This document shows positions 1-6,539 of a stretch of DNA of 12,551 bases, one piece after another; position 1 is the stretch's first letter, and every line of letters begins with the position of its first letter. The stretch comes from Alphaproteobacteria bacterium. Lineage in GTDB: Bacteria; Pseudomonadota; Alphaproteobacteria; Rickettsiales; JAFLCR01. The notes below the pieces were generated by a model, which was not told the origin of the DNA, searched no databases, and saw nothing but the letters and a program-made list of their open reading frames with translations. The stretch is taken from positions 1 to 12,551 of the forward strand of contig JAFLCR010000048.1 of the NCBI GenBank assembly GCA_017302755.1, in the 5' to 3' direction. The position numbers were made by a program, and so were the translations under genes.

Positions 1-12
1 CTCGAACAGCTA

Positions 13-61
13 TGCGGATTCGCTGTCATCCCTGACTTAAAAAATCACTGCGGATTCGCTG
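13..61. repeat. Pair of 13-base direct repeats
   Basis: The sequence TGCGGATTCGCTG occurs at 13-25 and again, identically, at 49-61, so the copies are offset by 36 bases. The core GCGGATTCGC is itself an imperfect palindrome, matching its reverse complement at 8 of 10 positions. The pair lies about 120 bases upstream of the candidate flagellin promoter and could be a regulator-binding pair, or the end of a repeat belonging to whatever lies left of the window. Only two copies are visible, with no spacer-repeat regularity beyond that, so it is not a CRISPR array. Confidence 0.5.
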
Positions 62-159
62 AGATTGTATCAGCGGCGGATGAGGAATGTCAGTTTGGCA
101 TTTAAATAATATATTGAAATATATAATAAATATAAGATTTTTATATCAATTAAATCGCG

Positions 160-186
160 TTAACTAATCGGTAACCGCGCCCATTA
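160..186 (+). promoter_or_regulatory. Candidate sigma-28-like flagellin promoter
   Basis: TTAA at 160-163 and GCCCATTA at 179-186 are separated by 15 bases. This resembles the flagellar sigma-28 (FliA) pattern TAAA-N15-GCCGATAA with one mismatch in the upstream box and two in the downstream box. Transcription would start near 193, giving a leader of roughly 80 bases. The stretch just upstream (about 100-155) is almost pure A/T and could act as an UP-like or curved element. I searched 62-275 for the GG-N10-GC signature of sigma-54 and found none. The match is imperfect, so this is a candidate only. Confidence 0.35.
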
Positions 187-200
187 TATATTGTAGCAAG

Positions 201-242
201 GTGCATCTTATGATAGCACTTTACCGTGGAGAATGTATCTCC
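201..242 (+). promoter_or_regulatory. Two hairpins in the flagellin mRNA leader
   Basis: The first hairpin pairs GTGCATC (201-207) with GAT (212-214) and GCAC (216-219) around a TTAT loop, with a single bulged A at 215. The second pairs GGAGA (228-232) with TCTCC (238-242) around an ATGTA loop. Both would lie in the 5' untranslated region, upstream of the flagellin ribosome-binding site (AGGAGA, 265-270, five bases before the ATG). The leader could stabilise the mRNA or be bound by a translational regulator, as FlbT binds the fljK leader in Caulobacter. That role is inferred. Confidence 0.4.
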
Positions 243-275
243 CTTCATCAAGCCAAGTCCAAGTAGGAGAATATC

Positions 276-1853
276 ATGGCTAATTCCATCAATACCAATA
301 TCTCGGCGTATTACGCGCAAGCCAATCTGAGCAAGGCTTCGTCAAGAACCGAGTCTTCCATTGCCCGCCTTTCCAGCGGCAATCGCATCGTCAAGGCGTC
401 GGACGACGTCGCGGCGCTGTCGATCGGCACCACGCTGGCTTCTCGCGTGAACACGCTGAAGCAAGGTCTGGTCAATGCCAAGCAAGCCAACAGCTTCCTC
501 GAAGTGGCTGACGGCGCGCTCGCCAACCTGACCGAGATTCTGCAGCGCCAGCTGTCGATCGCGACTCAGGCCAACTCCGGCACCCTCTCCGGCACGGAAC
601 GCGGCTTCCTTGACCAAGAGTTCCAATCCCTCACGGACGAAATTGACCGCCTGGTGAACAACACCAAGTTCAATTCCGTCGTGCTCTTGGACGGTTCTCT
701 CCAGGGCGGTGGCACCTACAACTCCGTGGCTGGTGCGAACTCGTCGCAGGTTCTGGGCATGATCGGCAACGCGAACGCCGTGGTCAACGGCTTCAACGCG
801 CTTGGCACGGTTGGTCAGAATTTCTACGGCGACATCAAGGTGGCCAGCGTGGCGGTTTCCACGGCCAACACCGCCAACTACGATATCACCCTGAACATCG
901 GTGGCGTGGTCTGGACGGCGACGGACGTGGCGAACAACGCGACGACGTTCACGGTGACGACGTCCAACTCGTCGTTCAACGGTGCGAACATCGTGTTCCA
1001 GAACTTCTCTGGTGCGGGCAGCAACTTCCCCGGCGCTGCCAACCTTCCGGAAGTGCTGGAAAGCCGCTTGCAGACCATGCTGAACAGCTCATCGCTGCTG
1101 CCGAACTACCAGATGACTGGCTTCCTCGGCACTGGCAACATGGTGCAGGTGTATTCCAACACCGTGCTGTTCGCCGGCGTGCTTCCGGGCAAGGTCGGCA
1201 CCTTCTCGGTGGATGGCGTGCCCACGGCGGCCAACAACGGCCGTATGTCGGTGGATATCGGCGGCATCCGTTACACAACCTCTACGGTGCCCAACACCGT
1301 GGCCAACACCTCGACCATCACGTTCAACAGTACGGTGGATAATACGCAGCTGCGCATTACCTTGACCGGCCTGAACGGCAACTACAACTACGCCAACGCC
1401 GTCGGCGCTTCGGACTTTGCTTCGGCACTGAACGATGCGTTCTCCGGAGTGACGACCAACGGAAAAGACTTCCAGGTTGGTCTGACCTCCACCGACGTCA
1501 TTAACGTGACGCTGGGCGATGCGCGCACGAGCAATCTGTACGGCGGGTTCATCCTCGACGTGCAGACGCAGGCCGCGGCTCAGACCTCGGTGACGCAGCT
1601 CAATGAGGCGATCGAGGAAGTGACGGCGCTGCGTGCGAATGTGGGTGCTCTCGAGTCCCGCTTCAACTACGCGGCGAACGTGACGGAAACCTCCATCCAG
1701 AACCAGGATGCGGCGAAATCCGTGTTCCTGGATACGGACGTGGCGGCCGAATCCTCGGCGTTCGCGCAGCAGCAGGTGCTGATGCAGGCATCCATCTCGG
1801 TGCTTGCTCAGGCCAACCTGATGCCGCAGAACCTGCTGAAGCTCATCGGCTAA
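276..1853 (+). CDS. fliC: Flagellin, the filament subunit
   Basis: This 525-residue protein is the structural subunit of the flagellar filament, exported unfolded through the flagellar type III apparatus and polymerised under the FliD cap. Residues 1-140 are the conserved D0/D1 region (SINTNISA start, RLSSGNRI at 31-38, KFNSVVLLDG at 131-140). Residues 428-525 are the matching C-terminal helices, including NVGALESRFNYA and a hydrophobic end, LLKLIG. Between them, residues 183-415 are Asn/Thr/Ser/Gly-rich and beta-like, apparently two related modules: one around DITLNIGGVVWT (203-214), one around MSVDIGGIRYTT (324-335). I see no cysteine. At positions equivalent to the Salmonella TLR5 contacts R90, L94 and E114 it has R91, I95 and E115. 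The start is set by AGGAGA at 265-270. The symbol fliC is generic; alphaproteobacterial names such as flaA or fljK would suit equally. It is the first gene of a cluster with flaG, fliD and fliS. Confidence 0.96.
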   Translation: MANSINTNISAYYAQANLSKASSRTESSIARLSSGNRIVKASDDVAALSIGTTLASRVNTLKQGLVNAKQANSFLEVADGALANLTEILQRQLSIATQANSGTLSGTERGFLDQEFQSLTDEIDRLVNNTKFNSVVLLDGSLQGGGTYNSVAGANSSQVLGMIGNANAVVNGFNALGTVGQNFYGDIKVASVAVSTANTANYDITLNIGGVVWTATDVANNATTFTVTTSNSSFNGANIVFQNFSGAGSNFPGAANLPEVLESRLQTMLNSSSLLPNYQMTGFLGTGNMVQVYSNTVLFAGVLPGKVGTFSVDGVPTAANNGRMSVDIGGIRYTTSTVPNTVANTSTITFNSTVDNTQLRITLTGLNGNYNYANAVGASDFASALNDAFSGVTTNGKDFQVGLTSTDVINVTLGDARTSNLYGGFILDVQTQAAAQTSVTQLNEAIEEVTALRANVGALESRFNYAANVTETSIQNQDAAKSVFLDTDVAAESSAFAQQQVLMQASISVLAQANLMPQNLLKLIG

Positions 1854-1868
1854 CAGGTCATTCGGGTT

Positions 1869-1892
1869 CCCGGCGGGCTTTGGCCCGCCGGG
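1869..1892 (+). other. Strong GC hairpin between flagellin and flaG, no U-run
   Basis: CCCGGCGGGC (1869-1878) and GCCCGCCGGG (1883-1892) form a perfect 10-base-pair stem with a TTTG loop, starting 15 bases after the flagellin stop. It is followed by GGTTCCGG, not a run of T, so it is not a standard intrinsic terminator. It more likely shields the 3' end of flagellin mRNA from exonucleases, or attenuates readthrough, so that flagellin is made in large excess over FlaG, FliD and FliS. Confidence 0.7.
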
Positions 1893-1922
1893 GGTTCCGG
1901 ATAAAGGGAAAAGGGGATTACC

Positions 1923-2321
1923 ATGGATATCGTATTTTCATCGACGACGTCTGCACCGCTGCCTAAGATCGAATTTGCGCCGAAACCGCAAACCTCTTCC
2001 GCTACGCTGAATTCTTCCAGCGCTGCGCCGGATGTGGTGTCGCAGGCGGTGAATCTTTCGCAGGATCTCGGCGTATCCGTTACTTCCGACGAAGAGCGGA
2101 TGCGGCTTCTGACCAACGCGGCGCAGCAGTTCGCCAAGTTTTCGTACCCTGTAAGCGACACGCGCTTCACCATCTTCCGTGACCAGTCCGGACAGTTCGT
2201 GACGCGCTTCACCAATCTGCAGACCGGCAAGATCAGCTATTATCCCGAGCAGGATATGCTGGCTTTCGCCCGTGAGCTGAAGACCAGGGCACAAGGAACG
2301 CTGGTGGATTCAAAAGTATAA
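1923..2321 (+). CDS. flaG: FlaG-family flagellar protein
   Basis: The 132-residue product fits the small FlaG family found next to fliD. In other bacteria FlaG affects filament length and motility; its biochemical role is poorly defined. The first 50 or so residues are Ser/Ala/Pro-rich and probably disordered. The conserved part is at the C-terminus, roughly residues 80-125: RFTIFRDQSGQF, then NLQTGKISYYP, then the helix DMLAFARELKTR. This matches the family pattern of a beta hairpin with a 'TGE/K-x-I-x-x-x-P' turn followed by a helix. The start ATG is supported by AAGGGG at 1911-1916. It sits between flagellin and fliD, which is the strongest support for the assignment given the low sequence conservation of the family. 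It may be cotranscribed with flagellin by readthrough of the hairpin at 1869-1892. Confidence 0.85.
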   Translation: MDIVFSSTTSAPLPKIEFAPKPQTSSATLNSSSAAPDVVSQAVNLSQDLGVSVTSDEERMRLLTNAAQQFAKFSYPVSDTRFTIFRDQSGQFVTRFTNLQTGKISYYPEQDMLAFARELKTRAQGTLVDSKV

Positions 2322-2364
2322 GAAACGTCGAGTCGCAGGAAGAAAAGTCTGAAATTTAATAGGA

Positions 2365-2393
2365 TCGCGCCTTGCATTGCGCGCGAGGAGGAG
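2365..2393 (+). promoter_or_regulatory. Hairpin overlapping the fliD ribosome-binding site
   Basis: TCGCGC (2365-2370) can pair with GCGCGA (2381-2386) around a ten-base loop. The right arm runs into the Shine-Dalgarno tract GAGGAGGAG (2385-2393), which sits four bases before the fliD ATG at 2398. Folding would crowd the ribosome-binding site and could lower FliD synthesis relative to flagellin. The 76-base flaG-fliD gap is otherwise without obvious features. Confidence 0.4.
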
Positions 2394-2397
2394 TGTC

Positions 2398-4161
2398 ATG
2401 GTCACATCAATCAACCTGGGCGGGTTTTTTAACTCTGGCGGCAGAACGGTGCTGGGCGGAGGCGTTTCTGGCCTGGATACGGAAACGCTGGTCAATGCGT
2501 TGGTCGAAGCCAAGAAAATTCCCGCGACGCGGCTTCAGGACAAGGTTGACCTTAACTCTGACAAAATTTCCGCGCTCAATGAATTCAAGCAATTGTTGAA
2601 GTCGCTGCAAACTGCGACGGATTTTCTGCGCAATCCGCCGGGCGTGCAGAACGCGGCGTCGAATGCGTTCAAATACCGCGGCACGACGATTTCCTCCAAT
2701 GACGGCACGGTGGCCGCCAGTCACCTGACGGTCACGGCGGATCCCGGCACGCCGCTTGGCAGCTATAATATTGAGGTGTTGCAGGTCGCCCAGGCCAAGC
2801 AGCAGAACGTCAACGGCACGTTCGCGATTGCCGACGCCAACCAGCAGGTCGTATTCGCTGCGCCCGTGGGCAACCAGTTCGGCGACGGCACGCTCACCAT
2901 CAACGGCGCCACGATCGATTTCAACGACGGCGACACGCTTGCCGACATTGCCTACAAGTTTAATGCGGTGACGGGCACCACCAATATCCAGGCAAATATC
3001 ATTCAGGTCGCATCCGGGCAGTACGGTCTATCGTTTAAGTCTACCAAGACTGGCCTTGCCTATGATTTCGACATGGCGGCGGCGGTGGATGTGGGCGGCG
3101 TGCTGGCCAACATCACCTTCACGGACACGCAGATCGCGCAGGATGCCAGCATCAATCTCGATGGTGTGAATCTCACGCGCTCCACGAACACGATTTCCGA
3201 TGCCGTCACCGGCCTTAATATCAACCTCCTGACCGCCAAACCGGCGACGATTTTCACGACCACCGTGATTTCGGATGTGGAAACCATCCAGACGAGCATC
3301 GAGAATTTCGTGACCACCTACAACAACCTGCGTGTTTTCGCGGCTGAGCAGACACAGCGCAATGGGGACGGCTCGCCTGCGGAGGATTCGGTGCTCCTCA
3401 ATAACTCCGCCTTCAAATCGGCGGTCAGCAGCGCGGCCACCGCGATTCTGCGTTCCGTGCCAGGCGTGGCTAGCGGTGATTTCCAGTCCCTGGCCGAAAT
3501 CGGCATCACGCTTACGGATTTCGAGGGCGACAGCGAAACCCCCGAGGTCAAGAACATCATGACCATCGACGCTTCCAAGCTTCAGAGTGCGATCGCCAAT
3601 AATTTCGATCAGGTCCGGCGCGTGTTCGAATTCGATTTTCGGCCTGCATCGTCGAACCTGCAGGTGATTTCGCGCACGAACGCGCTTTCCGCGTATGAGT
3701 TCCGTGTCGAAGTGGATAGCGTGGGCGATACGGCGACCGCGTACCTCCAGGTTGGCGGCGTGGATACGGGTGTCTTCTACGCGCTCGACTATGCAGAAAC
3801 CACCACCGGCATTTCCCTGAAGGGGCAGGCGGGAACGCCGTTCGAAGGGCTGGTGATGTTCCAGAACGGCATCAACGATTCCGATACCCATGTTGACATC
3901 AGTCACGGCGTTGGGGATTATCTCTATAATAGCTTAACCACCTTCCTGACCTCGCAGACGGGACAGTTGGATGTCGAGATCAAAGCCCTCTCGGACAACA
4001 ATACCGACTATGAGGAGCAGATTGTCAAAATCAACGAGCAGGTGGAAAGGTTCCGCCAGCAGCAATTGGAGAAATTCGCGGCGCTCGAACGCGCCATCGC
4101 CTCCATCAATACGCTGCTGCAGAGCCTCGACGCACAGCAGCGCGCAAGAGAACAGGGTTAA
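2398..4161 (+). CDS. fliD: Flagellar filament cap protein FliD (HAP2)
   Basis: FliD forms the cap at the filament tip and catalyses folding and insertion of exported flagellin. The 587-residue protein has a FliD N-terminal domain (SGLDTETLVNALVEAKK at 24-40, then a heptad-like helix to about 78). A flagellin-IN-like motif follows around 165-215 (TINGATIDFNDGDTLADIA), and the C-terminal FliD domain begins near 247 (DGVNLT, then TTYNNLR at 306-312). A terminal coiled coil at about 520-585 ends in a Q/E/R-rich helix. It is longer than the 467-residue Salmonella protein, partly through a beta-rich stretch around 412-500. I chose the ATG at 2398 because GAGGAGGAG lies just upstream; an in-frame TTG at 2377 would put that tract inside the coding region. 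The gene ends 13 bases before fliS. Confidence 0.95.
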   Translation: MVTSINLGGFFNSGGRTVLGGGVSGLDTETLVNALVEAKKIPATRLQDKVDLNSDKISALNEFKQLLKSLQTATDFLRNPPGVQNAASNAFKYRGTTISSNDGTVAASHLTVTADPGTPLGSYNIEVLQVAQAKQQNVNGTFAIADANQQVVFAAPVGNQFGDGTLTINGATIDFNDGDTLADIAYKFNAVTGTTNIQANIIQVASGQYGLSFKSTKTGLAYDFDMAAAVDVGGVLANITFTDTQIAQDASINLDGVNLTRSTNTISDAVTGLNINLLTAKPATIFTTTVISDVETIQTSIENFVTTYNNLRVFAAEQTQRNGDGSPAEDSVLLNNSAFKSAVSSAATAILRSVPGVASGDFQSLAEIGITLTDFEGDSETPEVKNIMTIDASKLQSAIANNFDQVRRVFEFDFRPASSNLQVISRTNALSAYEFRVEVDSVGDTATAYLQVGGVDTGVFYALDYAETTTGISLKGQAGTPFEGLVMFQNGINDSDTHVDISHGVGDYLYNSLTTFLTSQTGQLDVEIKALSDNNTDYEEQIVKINEQVERFRQQQLEKFAALERAIASINTLLQSLDAQQRAREQG

Positions 4162-4174
4162 TTAGGAGGCCAGG

Positions 4175-4627
4175 GTGAGTCCGCAAGGCAAATACCAGGC
4201 ATACAACACCGCAGCGCAGACCATGGCCAAGACGCGCCAGATCGTGTTGCTTTATGACGGCATCATCCGCTTCGCCCAGCAATGGCGTTCCGCGATGGAG
4301 CAGCAGAATACCGAACAGCGCTTCAATGCCTTCCGCAGAATCAACGATATTGTGGATGCGCTCCATAATTGCCTGGATTTCGAGCAGGGCGGCGAGATGG
4401 CGGATATGCTGGCTGCGTTCTACCATAATCTCTCCATGGATCTCGCGCAGGCGGATCGTACCCAGAATCTGAAACTTGTGGATGATGTCCTTGCCCGCGT
4501 CCGCCGCATGCGTGACAGCTGGGAAGAAATCGATAAAAGCCAGCCCCCAGCGGCGGATTCAATGCCCGCATCGGCAAGTAACGGCTCTGGCGGCGAGGGT
4601 GGCTCCAGCTTCGAATATTCCGCTTAG
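4175..4627 (+). CDS. fliS: Flagellin export chaperone FliS
   Basis: FliS binds the disordered C-terminus of flagellin in the cytoplasm, prevents premature polymerisation and helps deliver it to the export gate. The 150-residue product opens with the family signature KYQAYN (6-11) and continues with QIVLLYDGIIRFA (22-34), the amphipathic first helix. The conserved segment NCLDFEQGGEMADML (65-79) and the helix FYHNLSMDLAQAD follow. The last 30 residues are a Gly/Ser/Ala tail that the core fold does not need. The start codon is GTG, preceded by a strong AGGAGG at 4164-4169. Translation is probably coupled to fliD, whose stop is 13 bases upstream. It is the last gene before an intrinsic terminator and completes a filament export set with its client flagellin. 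Confidence 0.94.
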   Translation: MSPQGKYQAYNTAAQTMAKTRQIVLLYDGIIRFAQQWRSAMEQQNTEQRFNAFRRINDIVDALHNCLDFEQGGEMADMLAAFYHNLSMDLAQADRTQNLKLVDDVLARVRRMRDSWEEIDKSQPPAADSMPASASNGSGGEGGSSFEYSA

Positions 4628-4648
4628 GCTAGAAAGTCATAAAAAATG

Positions 4649-4670
4649 AGCGCCTCCGGGCGCTTTTTTT
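4649..4670 (+). terminator. Intrinsic terminator after fliS
   Basis: AGCGCC (4649-4654) pairs with GGCGCT (4659-4664) around a TCCG loop and runs directly into seven T (4664-4670). Six A precede the stem at 4641-4646 and could extend pairing with the T-run. It starts 22 bases after the fliS stop and separates the filament cluster from the hook operon. Confidence 0.88.
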
Positions 4671-4671
4671 A

Positions 4672-4780
4672 TTCCCGATATCTCTGGGAAAATATTGCCG
4701 TGGGGGGAGACTCTTTTTTTCCGAAAAACGGTAATCATGCCGGATAGATGGATGTTAATATAATACATTACAGTATATTA
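4672..4780. promoter_or_regulatory. Dyads upstream of the fliK promoter, possible activator sites
   Basis: Three inverted repeats lie in this otherwise non-coding stretch: TTCCC-N9-GGGAA (4672-4690), CCG-AAAAA-CGG (4721-4731), and an AT-rich TAATATA-N11-TATATTA (4756-4780). Their centres are about 140, 95 and 55 bases upstream of the predicted start of transcription. Sigma-54 promoters need an upstream-bound activator and often a bending protein such as IHF, so these are candidates for the enhancer and bend sites. None matches a consensus I can name with confidence. Confidence 0.35.
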
Positions 4781-4795
4781 TGGCTGGCCCGCCAC

Positions 4796-4812
4796 TTGGC
4801 CCGGTTTTTGCA
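4796..4812 (+). promoter_or_regulatory. Sigma-54 promoter of the fliK-flgD-flgE operon
   Basis: The sequence TTGGCCCGGTTTTTGCA matches the sigma-54 consensus TGGCACG-N4-TTGCA with one mismatch (C for A). The invariant GG (4798-4799) and GC (4810-4811) are separated by exactly ten bases. Taking the C at 4811 as -12 puts the transcription start near 4823, leaving a leader of about 28 bases before the fliK ATG. Sigma-54 control of hook genes is well established in Caulobacter and several other flagellated proteobacteria. Confidence 0.82.
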
Positions 4813-4819
4813 AATTTAT

Positions 4820-4852
4820 ATGTCAGAGAAAACATTACTCACGATCTGACAT
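4820..4852 (+). promoter_or_regulatory. Inverted repeat spanning the fliK start codon
   Basis: ATGTCAGA (4820-4827) is the exact reverse complement of TCTGACAT (4845-4852), with 17 bases between. The right arm contains the first two bases of the fliK start codon, and the left arm coincides with the predicted sigma-54 transcription start (about 4823). In RNA, at least the GTCAGA/TCTGAC part could form a 5'-terminal hairpin next to the ATG. As DNA it could be an operator over the start site. No good Shine-Dalgarno sequence is visible upstream of the ATG. Confidence 0.5.
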
Positions 4853-6527
4853 GTTGCTTCCTGCTTCCGACATCATCAGCGTTTTGGCTTCAGCCTCTCC
4901 CGCCGCGCCAGGTGCGGCCGTGGATGCGGCATTGGCGGCGAGCGGCGGGCCTGTGCCGCAGCCGGGTCAGATTTCTTCCACGCAACTTTTCACGCAATTG
5001 CTTCAGGGAACGCTATTGACCGGGATTTCCGCCGGTGCGCTTCCCGAAGCGCTGTCGGCAGACGGTGGGGCCGCTGCGACACAATCCGCTGGTGAAGCAT
5101 CAGGTGACGGACAAGGTCAGGGGGAAGGGCAACAACAGGCTGGCGTGCTTGCCTGGCTGTTCCCCGTAGCCGCCCTGGCCGCGCCACCAGCGGAGCAGGC
5201 TCTGCCTGTGATGCCATCGGTGGATCAGGTGACGCTTACGCCCGCCGCCGCGCTTCAGGCGGGGCTTCCGGAAACACCTCAGTTGCCGGTAGCCGATGAA
5301 TTGGTTGCAAAGCCGGTAACGCCTGCGGCGGTACAGCCCGCTTTGCCGGATGTGGTGGATACAGCGGAGGCACCGGTGCCGGTTGTGCCGACTGCACCCG
5401 CCAGGCCGCGCGATCTGATGCAGGAATTGCTGGCGCATATCAAAAGCGTGCCGCATGAGGCCTCGCCCGAAAAAGCGCTGCAGAAAATTCAGGACATGCT
5501 TTCTTCGTCTTCGGATGTGGACGTGGAAGCCCTCCTGCAGAAAATTCTGGCTTCTGCCGCCACGGCGCAGCAGCCAAAGCCTCTTCAGGCTTTGCAGGTT
5601 GCGGAGAAGGTGGCGGCTGAAGCGCCCGTGCAGGCGCTGGCCGTATTACCGGCGGTAAAAACCGCCGTGCCCGAAATATCCCCGTCGGTTCGGCAAGTGG
5701 CCTCCGCCTCCGTGACGGTGCAGGATGCGGATACGCCGATTCCGGTGCCTGCTGCACCTCCTGTGCCGCAGGATCTGGCGGATATGACGGAGAAGCTCGT
5801 GGCAGAACCCGTGCCGGCGGAACCGAAGCAGGCCAAGGCTCATGAAGCGTTTAAGCCCGTCACTGCCGATAAGCCGCTCACCCAGGTGACGGATGCTTTG
5901 CTGCGTCAGGTGGTCCAAGTATTGAATGCTCAGCCTCAGGCTGCGCCGACTCCCACGGATGCGGTGGGGGATCAGGGCGGAGTATTATCCTTCTCCGCCA
6001 GCAACGGCCCTGATCTTTCGGCGATCGCCGGCGCCCTGGCCGATCGCCTGAGCCAACTCGATGCGGCGCGCTCGGCGATTGAGCATGCCCGCCCCGCGCA
6101 TCATGCCGCCAACGTGGCGGAACAGGTGGCGGTTCGGATTACCCAGGGCGTGCGTGAAGGCGCGAACCAGATTCAGATTCGCCTGGAGCCGCAGGATCTC
6201 GGCCGCGTGGACGTGCGGCTCGACGTGGCGGCGGACGGCAAGGCTTCCGTGACGGTGATCGCCAGCAGCCGCGACGCGTTGGAGGCGTTGCAGGCCGGGT
6301 CGCGCCATCTGGAAAAGGCGCTGACGGACGCCGGGCTGAAAACCGATTCGGGCAGCCTGTCCTTCAGCTATCGCGGCGATTCGCAGAACCAGCAGGGTTT
6401 TGCCGGTCAGATGCCGCAACTTGGACAATACCGTTCTCCCGCCGAAGAGGCGGCTGCGGAGGTTGTTCAGGAAGTCACCCTTTCCTACCGCCCGGAACAT
6501 AACCGGGAACTCGATATTAAAGTATAA
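4851..6527 (+). CDS. fliK: Flagellar hook-length control protein FliK
   Basis: FliK is secreted during hook growth, measures hook length and switches the export gate to filament-type substrates through its C-terminal domain. This 558-residue protein has the family architecture. The N-terminus is short and ordered (ASDIISVL). The long middle (about 55-380) is Ala/Pro/Val/Gln-rich and low in complexity, typical of the ruler part. The compact C-terminal Flg_hook domain spans about 400-520 and carries the signature IRLEPQDLGRVDVRL (443-457), then VTVIASSRDALEAL. It is longer than the 405-residue Salmonella FliK, which would be consistent with the enlarged hook subunit, although length scaling is inferred. 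The ATG at 4851 fits the promoter at 4796-4812 and keeps the expected N-terminus, but lacks a clear ribosome-binding site. It is the first gene of the operon and ends 12 bases before flgD. Confidence 0.92.
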   Translation: MLLPASDIISVLASASPAAPGAAVDAALAASGGPVPQPGQISSTQLFTQLLQGTLLTGISAGALPEALSADGGAAATQSAGEASGDGQGQGEGQQQAGVLAWLFPVAALAAPPAEQALPVMPSVDQVTLTPAAALQAGLPETPQLPVADELVAKPVTPAAVQPALPDVVDTAEAPVPVVPTAPARPRDLMQELLAHIKSVPHEASPEKALQKIQDMLSSSSDVDVEALLQKILASAATAQQPKPLQALQVAEKVAAEAPVQALAVLPAVKTAVPEISPSVRQVASASVTVQDADTPIPVPAAPPVPQDLADMTEKLVAEPVPAEPKQAKAHEAFKPVTADKPLTQVTDALLRQVVQVLNAQPQAAPTPTDAVGDQGGVLSFSASNGPDLSAIAGALADRLSQLDAARSAIEHARPAHHAANVAEQVAVRITQGVREGANQIQIRLEPQDLGRVDVRLDVAADGKASVTVIASSRDALEALQAGSRHLEKALTDAGLKTDSGSLSFSYRGDSQNQQGFAGQMPQLGQYRSPAEEAAAEVVQEVTLSYRPEHNRELDIKV

Positions 6528-6539
6528 GGAGCGATCACC

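Noticed and set aside
13..61. CRISPR-like repeat
   Set aside because: Only two 13-base copies with one 23-base gap; too short and too few, and no cas genes are present.
2377..2397. Upstream TTG start for fliD
   Set aside because: The strong ribosome-binding tract GAGGAGGAG lies between it and the ATG at 2398, so the ATG is the better start.
3028..3906. Minus-strand open frame (292 codons) opposite fliD
   Set aside because: It is antisense to a well-supported FliD and its composition is typical of a shadow frame.
4780..5019. Plus-strand open frame overlapping the fliK promoter and 5' end
   Set aside because: It would begin upstream of the sigma-54 promoter elements and read through them, and fliK in another frame explains the sequence.
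5865..5872. Exact sigma-28 -10 octamer GCCGATAA inside fliK
   Set aside because: No TAAA box lies 15 bases upstream, and the bases encode ordinary FliK residues (ADK).
6491..6507. CCCGG-N7-CCGGG inverted repeat near the end of fliK
   Set aside because: It is inside the coding sequence with short arms and no U-run; probably chance in GC-rich DNA.
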